Positions 47,412-59,491 of a stretch of DNA of 64,000 nucleotides are shown in pieces. Within the stretch, counting starts at the first letter, position 1; each line of letters begins with the position of its first letter. The notes below the pieces were generated by a model, which searched no databases, had not been told where the DNA came from, and was given only the letters and a program-made list of their open reading frames with translations. Source of the stretch: Rhynchospora pubera (taxonomy: Eukaryota; Streptophyta; Magnoliopsida; Poales; Cyperaceae); NCBI GenBank assembly GCA_028095005.1, contig CM051463.1, forward strand, positions 61,108,251 through 61,172,250. The letters run 5' to 3'. The position numbers and the translations under genes were made by a program.

Positions 47412-48856
47412 TGTTGTACTAAACGTCTCTAGGTTTGTCGATTGCAAAACAATATCATTTGGCATTTAACAATCTTCTTTGAGTTTTATAGGAAGAAGAT
47501 ACAATTTATGAGGACTTGGATAAAAGCTTTGAGAAAGATCAAGATCAAGTCATTAGAGAGCTTATAGGCTAGTTTAGACTAGGATAGAAGGTATAGTTTA
47601 GTCCTTGTTTATCCTTGAAATGGTCTAGATAGTGAAAAGCTCAATAAACCAGCAAAATCCTGTTTTCTGTGAACTAGCGTAGTACAACGCTAGATAGAGT
47701 TACACAACGCTAGAACAGCTAAATTCATGCTTTTGTGAATCAACGTTGCACAACGCTATATAGAGTTAGGCAACGCTGATTCACAACGTTGTACAACGCT
47801 CAGTAGAGTTGTACAACGCTGCAGCTAAAAAACTTAGAAAATTTCCTGAGTACCATTGTGCAACGCCATATAGCGTTGCACAACGCCACAAAAATCCCAA
47901 GTTAGCTGTGCTGTTTTTACATGCAAAAGTCTCTGGAGACGTTAGCCAACGTCTTTCAGCGTTGTGTGACGGTATATAGCGTTGTACAACGCTCTGTTGA
48001 ATCTGTCAGAGTTGTTCCTTTTGTCTCCCTTTAACGTTGTGTAACGCCATTCAGTGGCAAGCAACGCTCTGACAATTTCCAACGGAATTGTCGGAGCTTT
48101 CCTTTGGTTTTACACTCCTGCGTTGTGCGACGGCAAATAGCGTTGCACAACGCTCTGACAGACCAACGGCTATATTAAAGAGCCGTTAGAAATTACAACG
48201 GTCATATTCCAGCGTTGTATAACGCTATTCAGCGTTGTACAACGCTGTGGCCTGTTTTTGCTGGGGAACTGCTCATTTCGAGCCCTATATATATCCACCC
48301 CTTGTTCTCTCTCAAAATGTTGCTCCACTTTGCAAAATTAGACCAGAATTGAGCCTTTGAGCATAGGGATACTCTCCCACTTGAGCTTTTCATAGCTAGA
48401 CCATCTTGAGAGAATTAGTAGCCTCAAACACCACCGCTCCGACATTGTCGCTAGGTGTAGGTTGGAATAGGTTGAGAGCTCTTCTCCTTTGAGGCCGTTG
48501 TGCCATTCGAGTTAGGCCGATCCGCCTCGAGTGTCCTTGTGACGAGGTGATTCGGTTCGAAGTTGTAGTCCCGTTCTTGTTGGAATTGAACGGAGCGCGC
48601 CCTTTCGGGGTAGCGGAACTCCCGGAGACGTACGACTAAGGCTAGCTTCTTCTAGCGGGTCGGAACTCCGTAATCACATCGCGTGTTCAATTTCTCTCTC
48701 TCTTTCTCTCTTTATTATCTTGCATTGTGAATTGCTTGTGTGCTTGCTTGTATTGGGTACCAATTGAATTGTGTTAGGGTAGTTCATACCAAACCGGTCC
48801 GAAACCTCTTTTGCTTCCGCTAAATCTTGATTAAGCCGCCTCCATTAGGGACAACA
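47412..48856 (+). mobile_element. Solo LTR, 1445 bp, TSD TTAAC
   Basis: Starts TGTTGTACTAAACG and ends TTAGGGACAACA, so the termini are the inverted TGTTGT/ACAACA. It is flanked by TTAAC at 47407-47411 and 48857-48861. There is no second LTR, primer-binding site or gag/pol, so it is a solo LTR left by recombination. TATATATCC at 48284-48292 could be its TATA box, placing transcription start near 48315. The half before it is a palindromic AACGC repeat array (47675-48250). Confidence 0.88.
47675..48250. repeat. Palindromic minisatellite GCGTTGTACAACGC in solo LTR
   Basis: More than fifteen half-sites of CAACGC or GCGTTG, often paired as GCGTTGYACAACGC, spaced irregularly at 15-60 bases through the promoter side of the LTR. 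Confidence 0.85.
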
Positions 48857-49065
48857 TTAACGGTTCAGAACTAATTAGATTAATGATTTTCTAAAATTTC
48901 AAAAAAATACTTAAAAATTTTGAAAAAAATATAAATTTTGGTTTGCATGGAGATTTCAATAGGGAGATCGTATTAGATGGTTTGGATCGGTCATTTTGAA
49001 CTAAATTTGAAATTTTGAGCGTGACTCATGGACGCTTTGGTGAGTTGCAACTCACCATAGCAAAA

Positions 49066-49096
<31 letters not shown>

Positions 49097-49139
49097 GAAT
49101 GGCTAACGCGCCATCGATGACACGTGCCATCAATTTTCT

Positions 49140-49440
49140 ATCGGCTCGTTTTTCGAAATTCAGAAGTCAAACGGTCGATCCAAACCGTTCAAGTTAATCA
49201 AAATATCGAAATACCTTTGGAGACCAAATTTTACATTTTTTCGATTTTTTTTGTTATTTATTATGATATTTTCAAATTGGAGGGCCTGAAATACTCTAAT
49301 CATAATGTTTTAAAAAAATATCATAATAAATAGCAAAAAAATTCGAAAAAATATAAAATTTGGTCTCCAAAGATATTTCAATATGGAAAACAACTTGAAC
49401 GGTTTGGATTGACCGTTTGAATTTTGGATCTCGAAAAACT
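49140..49440. repeat. Foldback element, about 300 bp
   Basis: The arms TTTGGAGACCAAATTTTACA (49215) and the inverse TATAAAATTTGGTCTCCAAA (49350), plus AAACGGTCGATCCAAACCGTT-type outer arms, are complementary over about 90 bases each. Confidence 0.75.
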
Positions 49441-49548
49441 CTCCCCGAACCATACTTGATCAGTCCAACAACTTATCTATCGAATGGCCCTTAATAATCA
49501 GATCGATCCAGATTGTTTCATCTCTACAACAAAATTACTTCTTCATTT

Positions 49549-49848
49549 GGGCTTGTTTGGATGGGCTAGAAATAAGGGATATTCCGGAATAGGCTTCTTC
49601 CTAGATGAAAGAGCGATCCAAACGTGTTAAAAATAAAATGAAAATAGTTCTTTTCGGAATAACACTCTTTTTAACACATCTTTTATTTTAATACCACACA
49701 TTCATTTCTTATTCCTAATACATTTTCAAACAATATTTTTTCTTTCCGAAATAGCAATTTTTTCACTCTTCCCGAAATAACACTCTTCCTAATTTTTCCG
49801 CTCGGAATAATTCTTCCTTCCTTATTTCTGGCTCATTCAAACGAGCCC
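49549..49848. repeat. MITE, 300 bp, ends GGGCTTGTTTGGATGGGC
   Basis: Inverted ends GGGCTTGTTTGGATGGGC and GGCTCATTCAAACGAGCCC, both flanked by TTT. The interior carries AAATAAGG/CCTTATTT and GGAATA motifs like the other MITEs here. Confidence 0.75.
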
Positions 49849-49849
49849 T

Positions 49850-51027
49850 TTTAAATCCCTTATGACATCCTGGCCTCCAAGGTGATCACAAACACATCAA
49901 ATTGGGCTCATGATCATGGCTCCAAATTAAATTGTATGAAGACGAATGCCAACCTTTTCGGCTTTTTCCCATCACACTTCACACATATCTGATATCTCGT
50001 TCCACTAAAAATTCTAAATTTCCCCAAAGCATACTGCATACATATCGAAAGTCTAAATTCTGCACATTTTACAGATTTTTCATGTTCGCTGCAGCTTAGG
50101 CCCAAGTAGATAAATTTTATACATGCTCACATGAAAGAGCATTCACATTAAAAGCTTCAACAGGATATTAGCAAACACAACAGAGTTACAGAAATTAAAC
50201 CAAAATTTATACCAAGCTTGGAGATAAAACAGAAAAAGGATCTATGATTTTTTTCCCTCAAAAGCACCGTACGGATTATAAGAAAATTACCCAAATATTC
50301 AATAGACTAGCAACCAGTTCTTACTGAAACAGATCAATCAATTAAAAGCACCACCAAAAACGAAAAACTGACCAATTTAATTTGTTATCTCTGTTAAAAA
50401 ATTTAAATTAACTAAACCAGCATGACATGAGTTGAGACAGTAGTACGATTTTACGCAAAACTTAATACAAATTATAAACTACTGGTCCTCAAAACCAAAA
50501 AAGGGTTTGTTGTTGCGATTTTCGGGTTCAAGTCGATAGGGGATTAGACTCGGTTCATTAACATGGTTCGATGAGATACCATTCGGTGGTTGGGTTCAGA
50601 GAAGTTGTGAACGGATCAGATCCCAATTGAATCAGATTTTAATAGGAAGGTATTGTGCGTAGTACGGTCAGTGTCATTTTTTAAGGTTCCAATAAGATTA
50701 AGAATATGGATCCGTGATTTTAATAGAGAGTTGACTTATGTGATTATGATTATTATTTACTTTTCTTTCAAACTAAGTGATATATAGTCTAGAACTAGAA
50801 GTAGCTCAAAATGCATTTAAAAATATTAAAGTAATATTTTTGTTTCTTGATTTTTTTAATGGATTTTGGTTCATATTTATTAGTCAAAATAAAAATCAAA
50901 TAAGACATACACTGTTCAAATTGATTTTATTCAAAAATTAAATAGCGGATACAAGTTTCATAACGGATAATGAATGACAGTCATTAGCAATCATAGCAGA
51001 TATATGCATAATTATGCTTGTTTATTG
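49850..51027. other. Intergenic, no gene seen
   Basis: AT-rich sequence with short open frames only; no conserved exon recognised. Confidence 0.5.
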
Positions 51028-51035
51028 TATTATTA

Positions 51036-51077
<42 letters not shown>
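51028..51077. repeat. (ATT)n microsatellite
   Basis: About 16 ATT units. Confidence 0.9.
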
Positions 51078-51081
<4 letters not shown>

Positions 51082-51228
51082 CATAATTTTAATTCATGTC
51101 AAAACACAAATTTGAGATGCCCCAAATTGTCACACAATCTTAAAGCGTCAGAGCAAAATTTGATGAACGGTCCGGATTGCAATCTTCATCAGTGCCTTCA
51201 CTTGTAAAGCAACAAGGAGACATAAACC

Positions 51229-54200
51229 GGAATCGTATCCTCTGCCCATCTCATTAAGATGGGCACTCTGCCCATCTCTCATTGTTGACCGTCCGATCTA
51301 AATTAACGGTTAGATTTACAGTGCTCTATTTTATCTCTAAAAAACACAAAACAAAAAGATTTTTCTCTCAATCGCCGGAGTCGATCGCTCAACGCTCTCC
51401 CTCTCGAGCGTGCCTAGATCGCTCTCTCTCCGTTTCTCTCTGCTATCCGATCGAGGTGCACCGCCTCTTTTCCTCTCGAAGCATCTCCTCCGCCAAGAGA
51501 TCACTAGACCTTTGGTAGCCGAGCATTGCGACCTCATCCTGACCCGTGGAAGGAGAGAGGAGGTTTACAAATTACAAATCCCCGTTGCTGCGCAGGGTCT
51601 CTCTAAAAACCCCAAAGGCTATTTTGTATTTCTCTACACAGTACTCAACCGCCAATTCCACCTTCATGTTCTTATCACTTGGCTTCCTTCTCCGAAACCC
51701 TTTATGGTTTTCTTCGGCTGTGATTTCCTCGAGTTGGACTCGGAACAGGAAATCTACTAGACCAAAATTGCAAGAGAAAAAAAGTACTTCAGGTAAAGCT
51801 TCTCTCTCTCTTTTTTACCAATTATCTTACAAGTGAGAAAAGGATCTCCAGCTGTGCCAATTTTCAGATTAAAACTGTTTGTGTTGTTTTTCTGGCCAAT
51901 TTTAGACCAGCTTTGCATGACGTCATGAACCTTTTAAGTTTTGTCCATTATCATAATTATGAAATGCAAATAATTTTGGGTTAGGTCTATAAGTTTGTAA
52001 AGACAAGGACTTTGTGTAATTTATATTTTATAAAATGCAAATTGGCTATATTGCAAATTCTTAAAAGTACCCGATGACTCTTTTCTTTTTTTATTTGCCT
52101 AATAAAATTTTTGCTGAAACTTACATAATCATCTTATCTCTTATTATTGTGTGTAGCTTGGAAAATGGAATACACTTCTGATCTCCCTAGAAGAAGAGCT
52201 TGGAAAAAATGGTCTTCTGACAGGGCTGTATTCTCGCAAACTGACCCAGGGTTGTATCCTCCTCACTCCCTGATGCAATAGAGCTTCTCTCTGAAAGTCG
52301 CGATAGCCAGAGTTGGTCGAAAGGGCGTAATAGGTTCACATCCGAAAGGCTGAGAAGTTCGATTAGCACCTTGGTTCGATTATGCTGAGACCTATGTTTT
52401 CTAATCCAATACGTACAGTCTGATTATGTAATCCTTGTAATTTGATCTTGTTGTTTAATTAAATTAGTTTGATGCTTGTATGAAGTAATTAGTTTTAGTT
52501 ATCTAAACCTTTTTGAGATATGTTTAATGAAGATCTACCATGTTTTCATGACATGGCTTTTGTATATGATGTTTATTATACATTTTTTTCCATGCTTACT
52601 TGATTGAATTCTAATATACTATGGTCTACGGTGACTTGATGTGTATCATGCTAAATAAGGGATTTTAAGGTGTTCTTCCCTTGCAATATGTACCTACTAT
52701 ATGTACCAAGTTCTTGTACCTGTAACATGTACCAATCTCTAGCCATTTCCTAACACCAAGTACTAAAAAAAGTTAAAACGCAACATTTCAAATATCATTT
52801 AAAGCGTCCCCTTTACAAAATGAAACATCATTTGAAAACGTTCATTGGTACACCTTTTCTTGTGAAAGCGTTCATTGGTACATAGCCTTCTGGACAGTTC
52901 TTTTATATAAGGGAAAATTTTTTATATCTAGGAAACTACTTAGGAAAAAATTAGATGCACAAGGGATCGGTATAGGGTCTGTACCAACCAGTTATCAAGC
53001 AAGAAGGTAGCACTAAATTCCTTAGCACCATTATATTTACAATTGAATGATTAAAATCCTTAGCACCATCATAACAGTTTCATTGAATTTGTACAGTAGT
53101 GAACGGATAATACGTACATGAAAATCATGAAGTACCACATCATGAAAACATAAAATTATGAAGAATAAAACATATTGCACTTAATATTCAATAACCATTA
53201 ACCATTTCAATATCCCAGGTATTTTCCATATGTTCAATTGCTTCTTCCCTCGGTTGCTTTTGGCCATAAGATTGTCGAGATTGGACTTCGCCACACCATG
53301 CACGAAAAAAACTACCTTCAACGCAATAGCACGCATAATACTCTCGAAAGATGAGAAACGATATCAATCCATCAGTTCCCCTTATTGCCTTTCAACTCGT
53401 CCCTATGCCTGACTCTTTGAGCTATACCAGCAGAAGGGTCTTTGCTTGCCTCCTGTTGAAGAAACAAAAACTAAGAAAATAAAATTCAGAAAATAAGCTG
53501 ACATTAAGCTTTACAAGGCAAAAGTCATCAACTTCAGCTGATATTAAGCTGCAGTCACATCATACCATGTCAAGTCCCTTGATTTTCCTGTTTCGCTCAA
53601 TGTGAAAAACATATTTTATTTGTCAACAGACTTTCCTGACCAGAAAATAAGCTGAAAAATCAACCAAATAAAGAGGCAACTGAACTTATCAGGCTCGATG
53701 AAGTAAAGAGGTAACAAAGGAGAATTTACAAGTATAAGACATCCTTGGAAGAATTTCACTATAAATATTTGAACGCTTTACAAATATTTGAATTAATTAT
53801 AAAGTTATATTAATTGGAAATTGGCATATCCCAAAGAAATGAATTCGACAGTGTATATTTCAATTAATGATTCTTTAAAGAGGGCAATTTAAGTTGCCAA
53901 TTGAACTCACCACAATCACAGTAAAAAGAGTCTCAATGCATTAAATAATAACCTCTTCAAATTCTGGGCTCGCAAAAATCCAACAATTTTAGTGCAATTT
54001 TTTCTTAAGCTAAGTTCAAAATAACAGTTGAGAGAGAAAGAACCTCAAAGAAGGAGAGAAATCTGGCGATCACGAGAAATCAAATCGTCAGGGATCCTCG
54101 CTAGTTCTCTGCTCTCGTGCGAGAATTTTATCGAGTTGGAGAAGAAGAAGATCCAGATTTCTTCTCTTCTAGCGCTTACGAGAGAGAGATCGAAGGTGTC

Positions 54201-54351
54201 GGCGGTTGAGAGTAGAAATGTCTTATTTTCTGTCTTTGTTTAGAGGGATAATAGAGTGCTGTAAATCTAACCGTCCATTTCGATCCGACGGTCAGCGACA
54301 AGAGATGGGCACTCTGCCCATCTTATTAAGATGGGCAGAGGATACGAATCC
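51229..54351. mobile_element. Mutator-like element (Pack-MULE candidate), 3123 bp
   Basis: The termini GGAATCGTATCCTCTGCCCA and the inverse TGGGCAGAGGATACGAATCC are flanked by a 10-bp direct repeat GACATAAACC (51219-51228 and 54352-54361). TIR similarity continues about 110 bases, including GATTTACAGTGCTCTATT / AATAGAGTGCTGTAAATC. These are the hallmarks of a MULE. No transposase is visible. The inside has a GC-richer first part (51360-51780), a good donor CAG|GTAAAG near 51792, and an acceptor TGTGTAG near 52157 followed by an open frame at 52165 (MEYTSDLPRRRAWKKWSSDR, ending TAG after 38 codons). This suggests captured host-gene pieces, source not recognised. Confidence 0.85.
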
Positions 54352-54363
54352 GACATAAACCCT

Positions 54364-54507
54364 CGACAACACTGTGGCTCTCTCCTCTCGGCTCTCCCTT
54401 GTGCGATTCAAACTCCTCTCGTCTCCATGTAACAACTAGACCCCTGTCGCTGCGTCGCACTCGCTCGAAATCCTATTCCAACTACTATCAGAATTTACTT
54501 TTTAGAG
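54364..54507 (+). promoter_or_regulatory. Candidate 5' untranslated first exon of thymidylate kinase gene
   Basis: A CT-rich leader-like stretch (GGCTCTCTCCTCTCGGCTC) begins a few bases after the MULE's right end and ends in TAGAG|GTGAGA, a strong donor at 54508. An acceptor ATATGCAG ends at 54966, 16 bases before the upstream ATG. If correct, the core promoter lies inside the transposon end. Confidence 0.4.
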
Positions 54508-54981
54508 GTGAGATATCTCTTAATAATTAATTTATTTCTCCTAAGTGAAGAAATACGCTATACCCTGACCTTGAATAACGATTTCTAGGTTTGAAAGTTG
54601 AAACCCATTTGCCTCAGGCAAGCATAGTGTCGAACTAGGAGAGAGCGATTAGCAAGCCAGTGAAAATTAGTTATTTTTCGTTTGCAATTTAGTTTGCCTT
54701 CACTTATTCATCAAAAATCGTGATAATGGAGAGGTGAAGTGATATATGATTCTGGGTTTTGAAATTCAGTACAAGTTATTTTTTGGTTTCAAATAAAATT
54801 GATATCTGTTTTAGTTTTGTAATGTTATGATTATGAATAACTAATTAGAACTTTTTATGTTGAGGATGAGATTCAAAAGCTATGTTACACGGATACTCCC
54901 AAAAATTAAACTAATTGACCATGGTTTACTTATAATTGCTCGTTTTCGGAACCTGATTATATGCAGATTTCTTAATCTTTC

Positions 54982-55479
54982 ATGACCATTTTAGGTCGGA
55001 TAACATTCAGCGCAGTCTCTCTTAAGCGGTAAAAATCCTGTGCTTTCTATTTACTTAAACCTTAATGAGCTGTTTGGTTATCTATTTCATTAATTAAGCT
55101 ATAATTTTTGTTTAAGGGTTTCTAGAGCTAGCTTCGCAAGATATCAACTGAGCTTCTCACAACCCACCAAGAGATCATACAAATCCATAAAAATGGGAAG
55201 CACAGATGACAAGACCTCAATGGCACGTGGATCCCTCATAGTATTAGAAGGTCTGGACAGGAGTGGAAAGAGCTCACAATGTGCCAAATTACTTTCATAT
55301 TTGCAATCCAATGGTTTTTCAGTGGAGGCATGGCGGTTCCCTGACAGAACGACAGGTATTGGCCAAATGATCTCTTCTTACCTCTTGAATGAGTCACAAT
55401 TGGATGATAGAGCCATTCATTTGCTCTTCAGTGCCAACCGTTGGGAGAAAAGGTCTGCTTCTTTGTTCCTATGTACCAG

Positions 55480-55519
<40 letters not shown>

Positions 55520-56860
55520 CTTTTGAAAATCTTTTTTTCATATTTGGTCCACTAAATTTTTCTTGTAGGATTTTCTGTTGAATGATGGCATTTTGAGTTC
55601 CATATGTAATTTTGGCTGAAGTTACTGGAATGAATTTAGGAAATGTTACAATTTCTTCTTGGTGAAATGTATATCTCTGACCAATATGGCATCGTCGAGA
55701 TTTTCTTACTGCAGCTCTAGGAATATTTCATTTTAGTTCCTGTGATGTGACTACGAAGAGATAATTTGATTTATTGCTTGCTTTCAGGGCTTTAATGGAA
55801 AGGAAGCTACAAAGTGGAACAACCCTCCTTGTAGACCGGTACTCTTACTCTGGTGTTGCTTTTTCAGCTGCCAAAGGACTTGATTTACAGTGGTGCAAAG
55901 TGAGTTCTTCGTTTAAAGAAAACATTTTGTAGCGAGGGTCTTTTTATAAATTTGTGATGAGAATGATTTCTCTTATTGTAAATGCAGGCTCCAGAAGAGG
56001 GTTTAATAGCTCCTGATTTAGTCTTATATCTTGATATTCCACCTGAGGTAAAGTTCTTGATCTATGCCTGGTTATGGTAAGAGTCTCGTAGGTTTTAAAG
56101 GTACCATTGAGAGTTTAGGGTAAAATGTGAGAGTGAAAAATCCATATTAACTTGGTTATAGGTGGGAACATAGAATTTCTGCTCTGCCAGGTATTGTGAT
56201 TTGTCTGGTTTATGCAGGACCTGGTAGTATTTTCCAATACCAGACATTACCTAGATCTGTAAAGCTTCAGCAATTACAGATCAACCCATAGAGCATAAAA
56301 CAGTAAACGAAAGAAGTCTGGTCCATACCCAAATGGCACAGATCTACTGGTATGATGTTTGCCTGACTGGTATATTTCTGATAGCAGGCCTTACCAGTAT
56401 AGCTGTTCCATTCAAGGGAGGTACCAAACATCATAATTGAATACTGGTTTCAGGCATGCTGACATACTTTCTTACATGAATTGTGAAATATTTTAGAAAG
56501 CAGCTGAAAGAGGAGGATATGGTAATGAGAGGTATGAGAAGTTGGAGTTCCAAAAGAAAGTTGCAGAGTATTATTATGCCCTTCGTGATTCTTCTTGGGA
56601 GGTAAATCCTATCTCTCATTACCGTGTGAAATCACCAGATCATCAATAATAGAAGATTTTCAAATATTCCAGGTTTCCATTTGTTTTTACCTTATAGGAA
56701 ATAGGATTTAATGCTTTTGTTATCACCATTTGTCTAATAGGTTGTTGATGGTTGTCTTAAGATGGAAGTTGTGGAAGAAAAGTTAAGAGAGCTCACAATG
56801 AATTGTATATTGAAATGCCAGAACGGAAAGCCACTTGTCAATCTTTGGTCAGGCAATTAA
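54982..56860 (+). CDS. TMPK: Thymidylate kinase (dTMP kinase), dual-start
   Basis: Phosphorylates dTMP to dTDP for DNA synthesis. Coding exons: 54982-55028, 55117-55452, 55788-55899, 55988-56047, 56497-56601, 56741-56860; all introns are GT-AG and all phases agree. The long form is 259 residues; a downstream ATG (55193) gives a 218-residue form, the usual core length. In short-form numbering: P-loop GLDRSGKS at 20-27, WRFPDR substrate segment near 48, DRYSYSG at 103-109, LYLDIPPE near 137-144, lid region AAERGGYGNERYE after it. The 41 extra residues (MTILGRITFSAVSLKRVSRA...) have basic and hydroxylated residues and no Asp or Glu, as expected of a mitochondrial presequence. In Arabidopsis, ZEU1/TMPK makes mitochondrial and nuclear/cytosolic forms; the same is inferred here. 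A TA microsatellite sits in the second intron. No defects seen. Confidence 0.95.
55484..55517. repeat. (TA)n microsatellite in TMPK intron
   Basis: About 17 TA units 32 bases after the donor at 55453. Confidence 0.9.
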
Positions 56861-58526
56861 CATGTCATCTGACGTTTCTTATTTAGTCGGCACATTTAAG
56901 AATTGTTGTTTCTTAAAAGTATAATACATTTAAAATTTAAGATGTTCCGAATTGCTCTGAAACACCGCCAAGGAGTAGCTCTTCCATCACTATCATATCA
57001 AACTCCCTAGGGGAAGTAAATGTCAGGGTAGATTGAAATTTGAATTCTCTGTAGTTTACTAATGAAGTTCTTTTAGCTTTGATCTTTAGAGGCAAATGCA
57101 ATTTTCTCAGCGAACTTTCAAGTAAAAAAGCTCGACAAATTATGACATATATGTTGTGTAGTTATTAGGTTCTGATCCTTTGTTGTTACGATGCTTAATA
57201 GTTATGTTATTGAAATGTCAATTATTTTTATAACTTTTATTTGCTTTGATATTGTTTTTAGGATGATGCGTCGATTTCAATAATTGATTCGTTTGCTGGT
57301 TAATGGTTTAGGACAACCCCAAACGATTGATTAAAATGTAGACAGTTTACTCAAAAATAAATATTTACCTATTTGAGAATATAATATGCATCATAATTTT
57401 TCTGAGTTAGTACAAAACTGAAATTATATATATTTATTTATAGACAACTTAACGATATTATTGTTATCTTGAGAATAAAATATGCAACTCATTATTGTTT
57501 TATATTTTTAATTTAGATAAAGAGTTTTAAAAATCTATTGTCTGGTTGGAGGAAACAAACATTAACAAAATTTGGTTGGCGTAATAATCGGCTTGCCCTC
57601 ATGCGAATGAAAATGAAATCAATGAGTCAATAGCGACGACTTCATGTCAATAAGGCTTACATATCGATCGTTATTTTTTATTTTATTTTTTTGATAATAT
57701 GCATGGTCAAGCTTATTGGACGGACAACACACTCCGTTAATGCTGCGTATAATCTTTTCGAGGTCTTCAGACCAGTGAATTGTGTTAATGCACAGCCACT
57801 AAATGCCTCTATCTAAAATTTTGTCGTATTTTGTAATTTAAAAACTTTATCAATCTTCGACAGTAAAATTACTTTGATTAAGCCTTCAGTTTCTTCTTCG
57901 GAGACAGCTCCAGAGTTTGAAACCATCTGGTACATGTTCTTTTCATTTTGTTTCTCAAATTTTCTTTCATCTGATTTGATCTAAATTTGTCCAAATCCTT
58001 TAGTTTATCCAAAAGCCAATTAGTATTGCGATCCAATTTTTCAATCCTTGAATTAATCTGGTACAATAAGAATATCTAGAGTGCAGCGTAATAGCATATC
58101 AAGATCCAATACTTGGTTTTTCAAAACTTTAATTCGTTGCACATTGTATTGCACTAATATTATTACGGAAGAGTCCAACTAACTTCATATACTTAAAACA
58201 CTAATTAAAGATAAAAAATTCATAAGATAAATTATAATCATTCAACAAAAAATTGAAGACTGACAAAGACACCCTTTCGCAAGGACCTAATTAAGTTTTT
58301 TAAAAACTAAGAGAAAGATTGTCCTGTAATATTACATCCTACGTGCATGCAAAAAGTTGCGTCAATTTAATTTTTTTCTGGGTATCAACTACTATCAAGA
58401 GATGTCTGAAGGTTGTACCAATTATTTGTATGCAGCACCAATTACTTTTGCGTCTATTTATTCATGAGCCCTCATTATATTATTATTATAGCATAAAATT
58501 AATTACCATCATTTAAATCTGCAACT
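56861..58526. other. TMPK 3' flank and intergenic sequence
   Basis: The first few hundred bases would hold the 3' UTR and polyadenylation signals. Beyond about 57300 the DNA is AT-rich without a supported gene. Confidence 0.5.
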
Positions 58527-58865
58527 GGAGATAATCTGACACTAAATTATACCATTCCTCCTAGATACATTAACTAAAATACTAAATCTTAATGCAACTG
58601 GGGTTAATGAAATATCACTGTTTCTCTTGGTAAAGCCTAAGGTGCATAAGAGAGTTGCATAATTTTGATTTATTCATACTACTGTTGTAAATTTTGGAAA
58701 AAAAAAAGGCAAAAGAAAGGTGCATAAATTTATAGCTGCATTTTTTAACCAGTGATTTTTAAACCATCTGATGAAGTGCAAGAACCCAGTTGCGTTTATG
58801 TTCAGATTAGGATTTAGTTAATGTATCTGGGAGGAATGGTATAATTTTAGTGTCAGATTGTCTCC
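58527..58865. repeat. Foldback element, 339 bp
   Basis: Left end GGAGATAATCTGACACTAAA and right end TTTTAGTGTCAGATTGTCTCC-type inverse. The arms match over about 75 bases, including ACCATTCCTCC / GGAGGAATGGT and ATACATTAACTAAA / TTTAGTTAATGTAT. Confidence 0.85.
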
Positions 58866-59491
58866 TAGCGCTATCGTATGTAAGGTTTTATATATCCTTG
58901 TACCCTTCTACTTGTAGCACACATTTTACAATACAGTAAATACAAAATACAGTATATACCCCAGTGAGAATGTGATCGCAGATATTTTTACTGTGATTAG
59001 ATGTGTATTATCACAATATTTGGAACTAGAGAATGGTGTGTTATCACAGTAGTAAATATTTGTATTATCACTTATACTTTTACAATCTAATCACTCGTAT
59101 ACAAATATATCATCGCCATCGTCATCTAATCATCTCATCACCGTACAAATTCATTGGCCCCTCCACCAAATCGAACTTTTCCACCACGAATTAACCCCAG
59201 AACCTACCTCTCCTCACCTTCACGAAGCTAACGAACCCACCCACGCTCAGTACCGTGGCCTGAATCACTGGAAAATAAAATCCAAAAGATCAGGGACTTA
59301 TTCCAAAAATAACCAGAGAAAATGGTTGGCAGTTTGGACCTTGGAGGAGACGCACGGTTATAGGATCCGGATTCGGGAGCGGAGGTAATGCAATTTCTGT
59401 GATTTTTCATTTGTTTCGGATCCGATATGGGGAAGCGGAGAGGAAAAAAACGCGAACCGTTGGATTTGACGAAGGGCTGCTATTTCGGAAA

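Larger units (their letters stand above)
47214..49069. mobile_element. Foldback (Mutator-like) element carrying a solo LTR
   Basis: The left end AGAGTTTTGCTATGGTGAGT (47214) and right end ACTCACCATAGCAAAACTCT (49069) are inverse, and complementarity runs about 200 bases inward (CTATTGAAATCTCCATG / CATGGAGATTTCAATAG). Without the LTR inserted at 47412-48856 the original element would be about 406 bp, a pure foldback without genes. Confidence 0.85.

Noticed and set aside
51282..51836. Three overlapping open frames of 78-116 codons near the left MULE end
   Set aside because: None shows a transposase motif or a known domain; noted as possible captured sequence instead.
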